Shown here: positions 1-12,700 of the stretch, piece by piece
Numbering within the stretch: position 1 is the stretch's first letter
Layout of the letters: every line of letters starts with the position of its first letter
Notes under the pieces: generated by a model
Told to the model about the DNA's origin: nothing
The model's database searches: none
Seen by the model: the letters and a program-made list of their open reading frames with translations, nothing else
Assembly: GCF_000003815.2 (NCBI RefSeq)
Contig: NC_049994.1
Span: 6,480,858-6,544,857 of the forward strand
DNA: 64,000 bases
Direction of reading: 5' to 3'
Origin: Branchiostoma floridae
Taxonomy: Eukaryota; Chordata; Leptocardii; Amphioxiformes; Branchiostomatidae
Translations under genes and position numbers: made by a program

Positions 1-782
1 GGTCAAAATTATTGAATTTCGTGGGAGAAAATAGAGTATTATTTAGCAGTTTTAAGTTCATGGTAGCTCTATAGTCATATTGTATAGTTATGAAAACATA
101 ATGACAATAGTAACCATGAAAGGCTTTGACATAAAACCACCACAAAACTTTCAAGAATCACAGTGTCACATTTTACTTCGGTTGCAAAGTTTATTCATAT
201 GGTAATATGAAGTGATAGAGGAAAATGCTTATACAGCTTGTCTTTCATATCTTTACATGATGTGGTAATATAACAAAAATAAAGCAAACATTTCATGGCA
301 CACATATAAATATAGACTTTTTGCTCTAATGTTAGTGTATGTAGTAGTATTTACAGCTTCAAACTTTATTCTTTTTAAGTATTTTTAGAAAATGATATGA
401 TTTTATCAACAATGTATGACTTCTTTGCAGTCATTTTTATTATAATCTTGTCAGGAACATTTTTGAATATAAGTTCATCTGTGACGGGTAAGTCAACATT
501 ATGTTACAATTTTAAACTCAACAACAAGGATCAGAAAACTGATCGAAAGCTTGTTGGTAAGTGCTTTATTTTGTGTACGGATTTTAAAATTGTAACAATT
601 TTAAACATTGTATAGTTTGACAAGCTAGATTTATACAACCAGTCAACTAATTTCTAAGTGAGGTATTTTGTACAGTTGGTCAATTCGAAAGATGTCTTTG
701 ACAAAATTTGCTTATTCACCCTTTCATTTGCAATTTCACTTCCAATTTTCCTTTTTTTTTTTTGCCTAAGATTTTTCCTTTC
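1..782. other. 3' flank of ORC2
   Basis: AT-rich sequence with no coding region that I recognise. On the minus strand, AATAAA motifs at 565-570, 436-441, 365-370 and 190-195 could end the ORC2 transcript; I cannot tell which is used. Bases about 530-612 (GCTTGTTGGTAAG, then CTTTATTTTGTGTACGG) match one arm of the inverted repeat at 35589-35785, so this stretch includes a repeat fragment. Confidence 0.5.
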
Positions 783-3700
783 CTATGACATGGGGTTCTC
801 CATGTATTCAGCTAACATGGCTCCATCAAGGGGAATTAACAAGTTCTCCACTCCATCTGAACCCTGCGGACAAATAAAAATGAATCATTGAATGAAAAAA
901 ACATTCATTGTACATTTACTCTTATTCTCTCACAAAGTAAGTACAGCTTGTAGCAGTAACGCACAATTTTTTAATACAAATTGGAGAAGAAAATGGTATC
1001 TTTTTACATCCTCATACCATAAAGAACGATATTCATGTAAATTATATCAATATTACACACCAGTGAAGTATTCTACTCATCTACAGTTGTATTGCCGCTG
1101 TATTGAACATTGTTAAATACTAGTAGTGATTGTACAGCAATGATATTTATATAGATTTGCTAAGGACACAGATAAACACACACAAAAAAAAAAAATTAAA
1201 GATTTCATATCTCCCCAAAATATGTAAGTTTGATTTAATTTTTGGAATCTTAAAAATCCTCACTAATTCTGTCTAATAAGTAGGCATTTTTCCTGGACCT
1301 GTCTGTTTAAAATCAAGCACTAACTTTGGTATCATAAATTTAAATTTGAACCTTGCCCAACTCCACTTTCTGCAATCCCGCTGAAACAAAATTAAACACA
1401 GGCCAGCAGGAATGAACTTGCACACACAAACACACCAACAAACGAACATACAAACCAAAACAATACCTCCATTTTTTCGGAGGTAATGACAAGAGATGGA
1501 AGAACGCTACCTTCTTGGTCCTGATGAGCTTGTGGTCCTTAAACTCTGTGAGCTGTGCTCGGAGTGTCAGGTGGGAGTGGACCAGGAACTTCTCTCTACA
1601 ACGCTGGTACAGGTCATGGAAGGACATGCCTACAACAAACACATTCGAAAACAGTTTCATCAGGTTGGTAGAATATAGGATGAAGGAGAATTCTTTTTAC
1701 ACAACAAGTAGGTACTTACATTGCTTTCGATGTCTCTCTGAGACCTTCGTCAGGGCTTCTATAACTGGAGTTCTGCTTCTCACCGCTATATGTAGCCGAT
1801 GTAAGTGGCGCTTTGCGGTTAGAAAACAATCCCAAACGTGGCTAAGCTCCAGTTAGAAGCTCTGACAAAGGTGCATGAGAGACATCGAAACATAAGCAAT
1901 GTAAGTACCTACTGGTTGTGTTAAATAAGAATTCTCCTTCATCCTACAACAAACACATTTAAAATCTAATGATTAAGGAAGCGAGTTCAAATGGTACAAA
2001 TCATCATCAGAACCAATGATAGAAAAACGTCTGATTCTGAATCAGTAGCATGGACAGGACCATGCTTTGTTTTGTTTCTTCATTTTGTTATTTGTATGAC
2101 CAGTAAACCACTAGTCTGCGTTAACACAATCCATTGCTGGCTAGGCGGGAACTGTAAGCCGGCCGCTAGGAGTGCGATTTTAGTCAGGCTAGTAAACTCC
2201 TGGTAACACACACTAGTCTCTAGCCTTGTGTACGTAAAAAAGCATTAGTACCCATTTTAGAACATGCTGTAGGCCGGAACGGCTCTTCTCAAACAAGTGA
2301 CATTTGACTTTATGTCCCATTCGATATCATATGAAGATACATGCAGGTAGTACGCATTTTCACCTGACCGGAGTGTTCTTGATTATTACATAACATTGCA
2401 AATAAAAAAAAACTGTAAATTTTAAAGTATCTCATTCAGGAGTTTTCTTAGCAAAAAAAAGCCATTATGTCTTTGAGATTATTTCAATAGTTTGATAAAG
2501 AAGGGAAAATTGTCATCTTTTGCTGTGCTGTGTATGCACGTTTACACATTCTGTGCAGCAAACAGTTCTGAGTTATACAGTACAAACCTATGTAACTGGA
2601 GTCATCTTTATGTTCTAGCTGGTACAGAGCCAACAGGTGGAAAACTCCTCTGGAACAAAGAGAAAATATGTATGTAATTACAATTTCAACATGTGATTAC
2701 AGCTCTGGGGAACATAGTAGATATATGTAAGTTATCAAAACAAAATGTTAATGGTCATGTGAAAGAAATTTCAACTTTGACAGATGAAATAATTATTACA
2801 CTCTGCAAGAGTCAAATTTTCATAATATTTGTTTCCATAAAAATGGTACCTTAAAGCTCACTGATAGTGGTAAAGAATTGTTGTTAACGTTATCAGTTCA
2901 AATTTATGGCCATAGTGGAAATCAATCATTGTTTGAATTAGTAGCTCAGGTACAGGTAACTTTACCGGAACTTGTGTACCTATAGTAATACATTATATAT
3001 AATATATATATATTTCGCTTTACATTTTTGTTTAGGTACTTACACAGCTCTAAACAGACCAAAGTATGCAGTAATACACATACAATACACAGGTTTATCA
3101 TTTTCAAGGCAAACTATCAATTTGCTCACTCAGGCAAAAGCCAAACAGTACAGTCTTTCCTTAGTTCCTCTTCATTTATTGAGCCTCTGAACCTTTTTTT
3201 TATTTTTCAGGCCACACCAATTCAATTTCTTGGTTCTCGAATTTTTAAAATTTAAAAAAAAATGTTGAACTGGAAAAATATAATAATACTAAAGCCTGAG
3301 GACCAGGTGTATGCTTTGGTGCACTAAGTTTTATGGGGTGAATACTGTCGTGTTCAATTGCAAGTTTTCCTCTCTACACTCTATAGCGTTATGATGTCCT
3401 CTTGCTATATTTTCACTTTTAAAAATCCGAGAACCAAGAAATTAAATTGGTATTGCCTTAATAGTGTTCTAAAAAAGAAAACACAACAAAACAAATATTT
3501 CACCTTGCGTTAGGAGTGAGACTCCTGAGTACATGTACGAGCGAGCTGAGCGCGAGAACGCCCGACTGTTGCACCATGAGGGAGTTCTCGTAGGAAGTCT
3601 CCTCCACGTAGGGTTCATACGAGGTCACGTCATACCACAGCCAGTTGAACCGACTCGACTTGTTCTGGTCCCATACTGAACAAGTACACAAAAATATAAA

Positions 3701-6700
3701 TTTCAAGATAAAAACATATTAGGAAAGGCAACAAAAAGGCAATTTGAACTCCATTTAGATACAGCTAATGCTGTTTTTGACAGGGCCTAGGAAAAAAAAG
3801 TTGTGTTCCCTGTTTGAAATTCCCTACCTACCCTAGAAAAACCAGCCAACACTAGACTTTTTTGGGGGGTAGGAAGTGCAGTCACATAGCTTCCAGTTAG
3901 AATTTTATTCAGCCTGCTTCTTATTGAAGTAAAAACACTGCTTGTCCTATCTAATGAAGGATAAATGTACATGTGTATCTATAATGCACAAAATTCAAGT
4001 TTGACATTGAAAGACACTTACAAGTAGTGTCCTCGTGTATTTCAGCTTTGTTCAAGTATAAGTTTAAGTTTTGGCCAGCCTAAAAAAACAATCCGTAGTA
4101 CCTATTTTTTTCAGGACTGAAACAGGAAACACAACATTCTAGGCTCAATCGATCTATTTTTTTTTTCTTCTACAACATATAAGAGGCTATAACCTATTGG
4201 TTTGAGAAGGGTGCCTCAGCTGGCATTTGGGTTTTCGCATATTAAGTCCTTAACATGAGGCATATGACACATATCTTAGTTTCTTAAAGGGGGCATATGA
4301 TAGACTTATTACAGGAAATGAATTCTATTATATAAAAGGAAATTCTACGATACAGGTCTAGGAAAAATTATTCATTTTTTTTTATCATTCAAATATGCCC
4401 CATCCATACCTCCACATCAAACATTTGTATCTTCACCTTCTATACTACTTACTTAATGGTGCATTGATGTGGTCGATGGTTGCTATGATACGGACCCCGC
4501 CCACCTGAGCCAGCTGACACAGAACAGTCTGTACCTTCTCCCCACGCAGCATGGGGCCATCGATGTTGTGGATGAACAGGAATAGCTCTTCTGTTTAGGG
4601 AGAAAATGTTCTGTATTAAAGGGGCATTCCACTCCACACGGGAGTGTTATTTTCCAATAGATATTAATTCTAGAAAGTGATAACTGCATACTACTTCACA
4701 TTATACGATAAAGTACCCAGTTGCCCCACATGCCTCAAAAGCATTCAGTCTTCTACTAAACTCCCCAAGTACCCTCTAATTGAATTAATCCTATGGCTGA
4801 ATACAATGCAAAACCTTTAGGTAAGGTTACAAAACTAATTTCAGGTTCGCTAAGAAATCTCGTCTTGTTCTTGTATTCTTTGCTTATAATCTTATGAGCA
4901 ATTTGCCTTCTCGGTGTGCTCAGCGTACCTCATTTATTCCAAAAATATGTACGACAAACACAGTGTCTATGCGTATAGGGAATGCATTGGTAGGGTCTGC
5001 ATGGGTTTTTGAGTGTCATTATTGTACACATCACGTAATTCATCCCAAGGTGAATTCCACAAAATTCGACTGATTATGTATTCATTGCCACATTATCTAT
5101 TGGAAAACAAGACTCCCTTCTGGAGTGGAGTGCCCCTTTAAGTCACTGTACCAAAGCTGCATATCAGAAGTGGGTGTACTAAAAAAAACTGCTATATCGC
5201 AACAATCTTTTACATTTGTAGGTATAGTTTCAAAATACTTGAACATCAATGGTACTGTATATGAATTGGATGAAACTTAATTATATGTATAACTATTTGA
5301 TGTTAGATCAAGATCAAACTTAGCACTGGAAAGAGATGAAAACATTTTACGTTCATAGAAATCAGCACTATCTTCGATTTCTTCCCTTGATTCTCTGCAT
5401 AAGACACTTGAAGTCTAACAATTCTACTAACTGTTTGGTTATGTTTTTGTCATCATTGAAGACCTCTGTCATTACTTGTCAAATTGTTTGAGTACTGGTA
5501 CAGGTACAGCAACAAATCCAGACCTCCAATCTGAACTTCTATACTGGTATCTCTGCCTGTACAATGTACTTAGGCCTAGGGAAAAAAATGTTGTGTTTCC
5601 TGTTTCAGTCCTGAAAAAATTAGGGTCGGTAGGTAGGGGATATCTTTTTTTTTTTTGTAATTTTTTTTAGGCTAGCCAAAAATCTAGTGATACATATTAC
5701 AATACAGTTGAACAAAGGAAACTGAAATGTATGAGGACACTTGTCTTTCTATGTCAAACTTTGATTTTGTGCACAATAGATACATTAATCCTTCATTAGA
5801 TAGGACAAGCAGACTGTTTTTACTTCAATAGGAAGCAGGTTGAATAAAAATTCTAACTGGAATCTTTGTGACTCCACTGCCCACCCTAAAAAAAAGTCTA
5901 GGTTTTTCTAGGGAAGGTAGGGAAACAGGAAACACAACATTTTTTTTTCCTAGGCCTTAGTGTTAAATTTAGTTATTAATAAGAGGTTCTACACTGACTG
6001 ATATCATGGTAAATACACATGCAAGTGGAACAGTGCATGAATTGTAAATATAGAGCAAATGAAAAGTGGCTTTTCTTTTGAATTTCCGAGACAAACCCTA
6101 CCTCCAGTCTCTTCAAAAGTGTCCTTGATGAAGGTTAGCTGGTCCTGTACACTTCTGAAGCTCCCAGTGTGCTCCAGTACTTCTTCTGTTATTGAATTCA
6201 AAATCTGTAGGGAAGAGAAAAAAAAAGGTTATTAGCTAGGCACTTGTCACGAATCAAGAATTCAATTTGGCCGAATTGCCAGCGAGCTCCAAATGGGCAT
6301 TTTCTGCTACTTGTAATGTCCTGGCGATTACTTAGGCCTTCAGGCAATTCAGACAATTCTGAATGGTTCACATTGCACTGCAGCAAATTGATTTTGCAGC
6401 AGTAACAATAGATGATACATGTAATTGTTGCCCTGATATCATTGTAACCTTACTTGACATCATCTAATATGTATATAATACACTCCTTTAAGTTTGGGAT
6501 GACCACATCAGTCCTGAAAAAAATAGGGTCGGCAGGTAGGGATTATCTTTTTTTCCTTGTAATTTTTTTTAGGCTGGCCAAAACTCTAGCGTGACAGTAG
6601 AACAAATTAAGCTGAAATGCATGGGACACTAAGTGTCTTTCAATGTCAAACTTTAATGTTGTGCATAATAGAAATATTTATCCTTCATTAGATAGGACAA

Positions 6701-9700
6701 GCAGTATTTTACTTCAATAGGAATTAGGCAAAATAAAAATAACTGGAAGCTATGTGACTCCACTGCCCACCCAAAAAAAGTCTAGGGTTGGCAAATATTT
6801 CTAGGGTAGGTAGGGAAACAGGAAACACAACATTTTTTTTCCTTAGCCTTATTCAGTGACTTACCAACCTGTTGAAACTATTCATAGATTTGTACTCACA
6901 TGTTTAACAGTTATACTTGGAAAGTACCCGTTGACCACCATCTGTACTGTGTCCCTGAGTATGGTGGATCTGAACTGTTCTATACTCACATGTTTAACAG
7001 TTATACTTGGAAAGTATCCGTTGACCACCATCTGTACTGTGTCCCTGAGTATGGTGGATCTGAACTGTTCTATACTCATCACATGTTTAACAGTTATACT
7101 TGGAAAGTATCCGTTGACCACCATCTGTACTGTATCCCTGAGTATGGTGGATCTGAACTGTTCTATACTCACATGTTTAACAGTTATACTTGGGAAGTAC
7201 CCATTGACCACCATCTGTACTGTGTCCCTGAGTATGGTGGATCTGAACTGTTCTATACTCACATGTTTAACAGTTATACTTGGAAAGTATCCGTTGACCA
7301 CCATCTGTACTGTGTCCCTGAGTATGGTGGATCTGAACTGTTCTATACTCATCACATGTTTAACAGTTATACTTGGGAAGTACCCATTGACCACCATCTG
7401 TACTGTATCCCTGAGTATCTGAACTGTTCCATACTCACATGTTTAACAGTTATACTTGGGAAGTACCCGTTGACCACCATCTGTACTGTATCCCTGAGTA
7501 TGGTGGATCTGAACTGGTCCATACTCACATGTTTAACAGTTATACTTGGGAAGTACCCGTTGACCACCATCTGTACTGTATCCCTGAGTATGGTGGATCT
7601 GAACTGGTCCATACTCACATGTTTAACAGTTATACTTGGGAAGTACCCGTTGACCACCATCTGTACTGTATCCCTGAGTATGGTGGATCTGAACTGGTCC
7701 ATACTCACATGTTTAACAGTTATACTTGGGAAGTACCCATTGACCACCATCTGTACTGTATCCCTGAGTATGGTGGATCTGAACTGGTCGATCAGCACTC
7801 TCTTGGACCCGAGTCCATACAGCAGCAAGTTGAAGCCATTACTGTGTAGGTACAAAACGGATTGAGCTTCATTAGAAAGCCAAGTTCTCATCTGTTTAAG
7901 AAGAGCCACTATGGTATGTTATTATGTTAATGATGTGATGAGGTCACTGCGGTCAAATGGTTCCTTCCGCGCTGTATACCATCAGCCCTTTTTGATCACC
8001 CTGTCATCTTGAAATAAAGCATTATGTGACTTTGGTTGCATCCTTGTCACTGAGTCAATCATCAGCATATTACATTGATTTCATAATTATTATTTTGTTT
8101 ATTAAGACAACACATATGCATGTATTTATTTTTAGTTCAAATACTGAGCTGGTCCATGATTGCTAGACATCCAGGTTATACGATTCACAACAATTTGAAC
8201 AAATGATTTACTCAACCAACTGGATACATTTTCAGATGTTAAAATGTCTGACCATTTCCAAAATTTATGCAGATGTTTGAATAACTATTATCTTGCATGA
8301 ATGAGCTATTTTCTATATGTGATAAACCGACATACATGTATTAAAATTGGTGTGGGTGAAGAAATGGTCCCATGCATTACCTCAGCTGTAGCATCCACTT
8401 GTGGAAGTGGCACCTGTGTTCCTGATACAGCTGCTGCAGGTGCTGGATGTGTGCTGCAGGTGCGTGCTGCAGGGCTGACTGCAGCCTGGCCTGGTCCATG
8501 CGGGGGATGTTCAGCCTGGACAGGGTGCGGTCGGACGTGGGGCCAGGCCGGGCCCCGCCGTGGGCATGGAAGTACTCCTCTACCATCTCTGGCTGTGGGA
8601 GTAGTTACAATGTAATATCAGACAGGGTGCGGTCGGACGTGGGGCCAGGCCGGGCCCCGCCGTGGGCATGGAAGTACTCCTCTACCATCTCTGGCTGTGG
8701 GAGTAGTTACAATGTAATATCAGACAGGGTGCGGTCGGACGTGGGGCCGGGCCGGGCACCGCCATGGGCATGGAAGTACTCCTCTACCATCTCTGGCTGT
8801 GGGAGTAGTTACAATGTAATATCAGACAGGGTGCGGTCGGACGTGGGGCCGGGCCGGGCACCGCCGTGGGCATGGAAGTACTCCTCTACCATCTCTGGCT
8901 GTGAGAGTAGTTACAATGTAATATCAGACAGGGTGCGGTCGGACGTGGGGCCAGGCCGGGCACCGCCGTGGGCATGGAAGTACTCCTCTACCATCTCTGG
9001 CTGTGGGAGTAGTTACAATGTAATATCAGACAGGGTGCGGTCGGACGTGGGGCCAGGCCGGGCACCACCGTGGGCATGGAAGTACTCCTCTACCATCTCT
9101 GGCTGTGGGAGTAGGCCAAGATCAGAGCTGTCATACATATTCCTTTAAGACTTGATGTACAGACTTTTTTGGTGTGTTTTACAAAATGTAGTTTGAGTTG
9201 TTCTGTATCTACAGCTATTGGGCAGATGTCAAAGTTAGGGCTGTCCATAGGAAAGGATCCCTTGCAAACATGGGTTTTAACACAGACTGAAGGTAGACAG
9301 AAGGTGGACTTACTGCTGGCAAAAGGGGAGTTAGTCCCAGAATAAGTCCACCCCATTTTACCATGTCTGAAGGCTGTTGGTGTTAGCTTTGGTGGGCTAT
9401 TATCCGCACTGAGTCCTTCACACTGATTAAGAGAGTAAGTCCATCTTCAGTCCCTATTATGTCCTGCTCATTAATCACCAGTGCTGGGAGAAGGCCTCAG
9501 CACAGATGTAAGATGTGCCCTTCTGTTCTTTATCTGGGGGGTTCATCATGGGATGACATCAATTTGTCATGCATCCAAGCTCTACTTACAGGAAGGTCCT
9601 GCAGAAGAAAACTATAGACTGTAACTTAGGGACCGTACGGCATTTAGCGAGGGGGGAGGGCCGGTCGCCAGGGGGGGGAGGGCCAAGCAAAAAAATATTT

Positions 9701-12700
9701 TGCCAGGGGGAGGGCCTAGCAATTTCTTTTTTACTTGGGGGGAGGGCCAAGCAAAAAAAAATATCTTGGTCTGCCAGCAAAATATGTCCCTTAAAATCCA
9801 AGAAACGGCGTTTCAGAGGGTCAAGATTTCAAAATTTTTCTGGACCTCTGCAAGGGATCGCCCGAGGTTGGCGCTCGGGATACAGTGAAAATGCGAAAGG
9901 GAGGGGGCGGGGCTTATGCATGACGCCCTCGAAAACCTTCTTCACGTACAGAAATGTTATTAAACTCTAGATTAGTCTGCCAGCAAAATTTACCCCTGTC
10001 TTATTGCCCACAAAATGTAAGAAATGGCGTTTCAGAGCTCGAGGGTAAATATTTGCAAATTTCCCTGGATCCCTTTTGACGTGACCGGCCTCGCGCCTTT
10101 GATGACCGACATCGTGACAATGTGTTTGGGGGGGATTTAATTTTGTATTTCTAAATTGTTTGTCAGCAAAATATCTCCTCAAACTGAAGGAAATAGCTTT
10201 TAAGAGGGTCAAGATTTCAAAATTCTCCCGGACCTACCTTGCGATTCTTCGTGCCTTTGGCGCCGAACATGGTGTTCGGAACGTCGTTCTCAAAAACTTG
10301 AAACCCTCGTATTTTTTTTTCATAGAAATGTCATCTAACCAGCAAATTTTCCCATAAAAAAGCAATGCAGGAAATCGTGGCAAAAAAAGCGTGGCATTTC
10401 TAAAAGACCTCCTGCAAATCTGCGGTCTCACGCCCGCCGGCGGCTAGAGAGAGGCGACCGGTCTTACCCCGCCGTGGGAATCAGCGTCACGCGTCGGCGC
10501 CCCCCTCCCCACTACAGTTTTGGAAGTCTAATCGTGCTGTCGTTTTGGTTTTCATTTTTTCCCCCGATTTACCGTAAGTTATTACCACCACAGAACCAAG
10601 AAAAAGTCCAAAATATGAAAATTGAAAATAGTTTCCGTCAAGCCGCTCAGGCCCGCGAGCTTGCAATACGTAAATTTAGGGAGCGGGGCGCGCGCCGCTT
10701 CGTGGCGCAAATCTACTAGAAATCCAGGTACAAATGCTTTTAGGTGTTGTTTTAATATCAAAACAATGAAATAGCTTCTATAAAGCAAATATTTATGCCT
10801 CTATGAAGCAGATATTTATCCCTCTATTAAGCAGATATTTTGAGCCATTCTGTTTTCCTTTTTTTACTAGGGGTGAGAGATCTGCTTCTCGATGAAAATC
10901 ATGAAAAAGTATGACGCAAAGCACATTTCCAAATGCGGGAGCGCAGTGTTTTATTGGCGTCTTGAATATTTTTTTTCAAAGTTGATAGGAGGGGGGAGGG
11001 CCAAGCAAAAATATTTTGTCTTGGGGGGAGGGCCTAGCAAAAAAAAATTTACCTGGGGGGAGGGCCATGCAAAAATTTTTTGACCCGACCCTCTGGCGAC
11101 CGGCCCTCCCCCCTCACTAAACGCCGTACGGTCCCTTAGTGTAAGCTGAGTAAACATGGGCTGGTTCATCAAGTTGATCATGGTCTACAAACATTGCTAC
11201 TTACATGACAATTGTTACAGAAAGGCCAATAGAGAAATACCATGACCAGTAGCTGTTAGTGTCCTGGGGTTACAGACTACCTTTGTTTGTTTAATGATTA
11301 CAGGCAAGACGGATGAGTTTTTAAATGGGTGACTTGTACTGCTGAGGGAGGTCACAGAGAAGGAGAGCCCCTGCAATTGCTGGCTTTATTACATCTTCAA
11401 AAGTGTTCTTCTACAGGGTACCTTGATATACAGATGCAAGCGCACTGTAATTGGATCAAGTTTCAGTTTTTCAAATATGATCAGCTATGATGAAAATCAA
11501 ACCCCTCCTGTGTACATTTTTACATGTATCTGATGTGCTCTGAACAACATTAACACTAACAGGCACAATCCAATCCTGGTGATTTCCTCCTTTTCATAAC
11601 ACTGCCAGCCAGACACATAAGGGTAGAGACAATGGTAGACTGTAGGTATCATTTAGAGTCAGCATTAATTTGGTGTGACCACTTCCACTGTATGCTGCCC
11701 ATTGACCTGGAGTATCATGTTTACATTGTGCCTACAATTTCCTTCAGTTCTGTGGAAAAGTCTCATACCTCCAGATTCTTGCAATTGGCTTATTTATATT
11801 TCATCATTTAGGTATACTGTGAGAATGAAGCAACCTGTCTTCCATACTCATGTTCATCTTTGATAAACCTGATAGCAGTCTGAGTGTGGACTGACCTTTC
11901 AGTGACCTAGAAGCTTCATGACCTCATGACCCCTCTCTTAAGTTAGAGCCCTTCTCTTTACTGAACTGGACCATGTCTTTCTAATTAAGCACAACTCATG
12001 AGGGAATGACAGCCCCAGATTCTGGTCAATGCTCCCTTGTCTGTGTCTTAGGGTGGAGAAAGCCACAAATTCTTTAGTTTGTTTCATTTTAGCAACTTGG
12101 TATGGAGTGGCCAGGTCACATGACCTATCAGGGTACTGCTGGCCTGATCCATCATGTGACCTGGCCACTCTACTGGTTGGGTAGTGTTGACACTGTCAAA
12201 ATACACTGAATGAAGGCTCCAAAAAAGTATACCCATATTTCAATCTAAAAATTTCTTCACCACCAGAAAGTCACTTGAGTCTAGTCTATAACAATTCAGA
12301 GAAAACAGAGGGTTGTTCGGCTCAATCTCCAAGAAAAGCTGCCTCTTTGAAAGAAACTTCACCTTTACCCCAGTTCCCTCCTGATACAACTGATATACCC
12401 AACAACTAAAACCTGTCCTTACACCAACTAAACTGCTGAACTGACCAAACTTTTGACCAAAACAGGAAAGCTTAGACCCTACCTGTCCTTACTAACTCAA
12501 AAAGAATCCAGATTAGGCAAATGTTTTCAAGGAAAAGAAGGATTTTCAAGGATTTTAAGTGGCATTAAGAAGTTCACGTATTCCAATTTGTTCCCTCTAC
12601 TGTGCAACGCAACTCTGACATCAGCCCTATTCTAATCTCTGTATCACCCTTGGTCCCAGCCGTCGCAGGTCAGATCAGCCTCCGGCCTTTCGGCGATCCT

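Noticed and set aside
6856-7865. Long repetitive open frames on both strands (up to 321 codons)
   Set aside because: They are by-products of the 90-bp exon 7 array, whose unit length is a multiple of three. Only 7709-7841 on the minus strand is a supported exon.
8447-9148. Plus-strand 233-codon repetitive frame
   Set aside because: It is the antisense reading of the 102-bp ORC2 exon 6 array. Homology supports the minus strand.
9569-9970. Open frames of 60-130 codons within the TTA-flanked element
   Set aside because: Low-complexity glycine, lysine and proline translation of G-rich subterminal repeats; no transposase motif.
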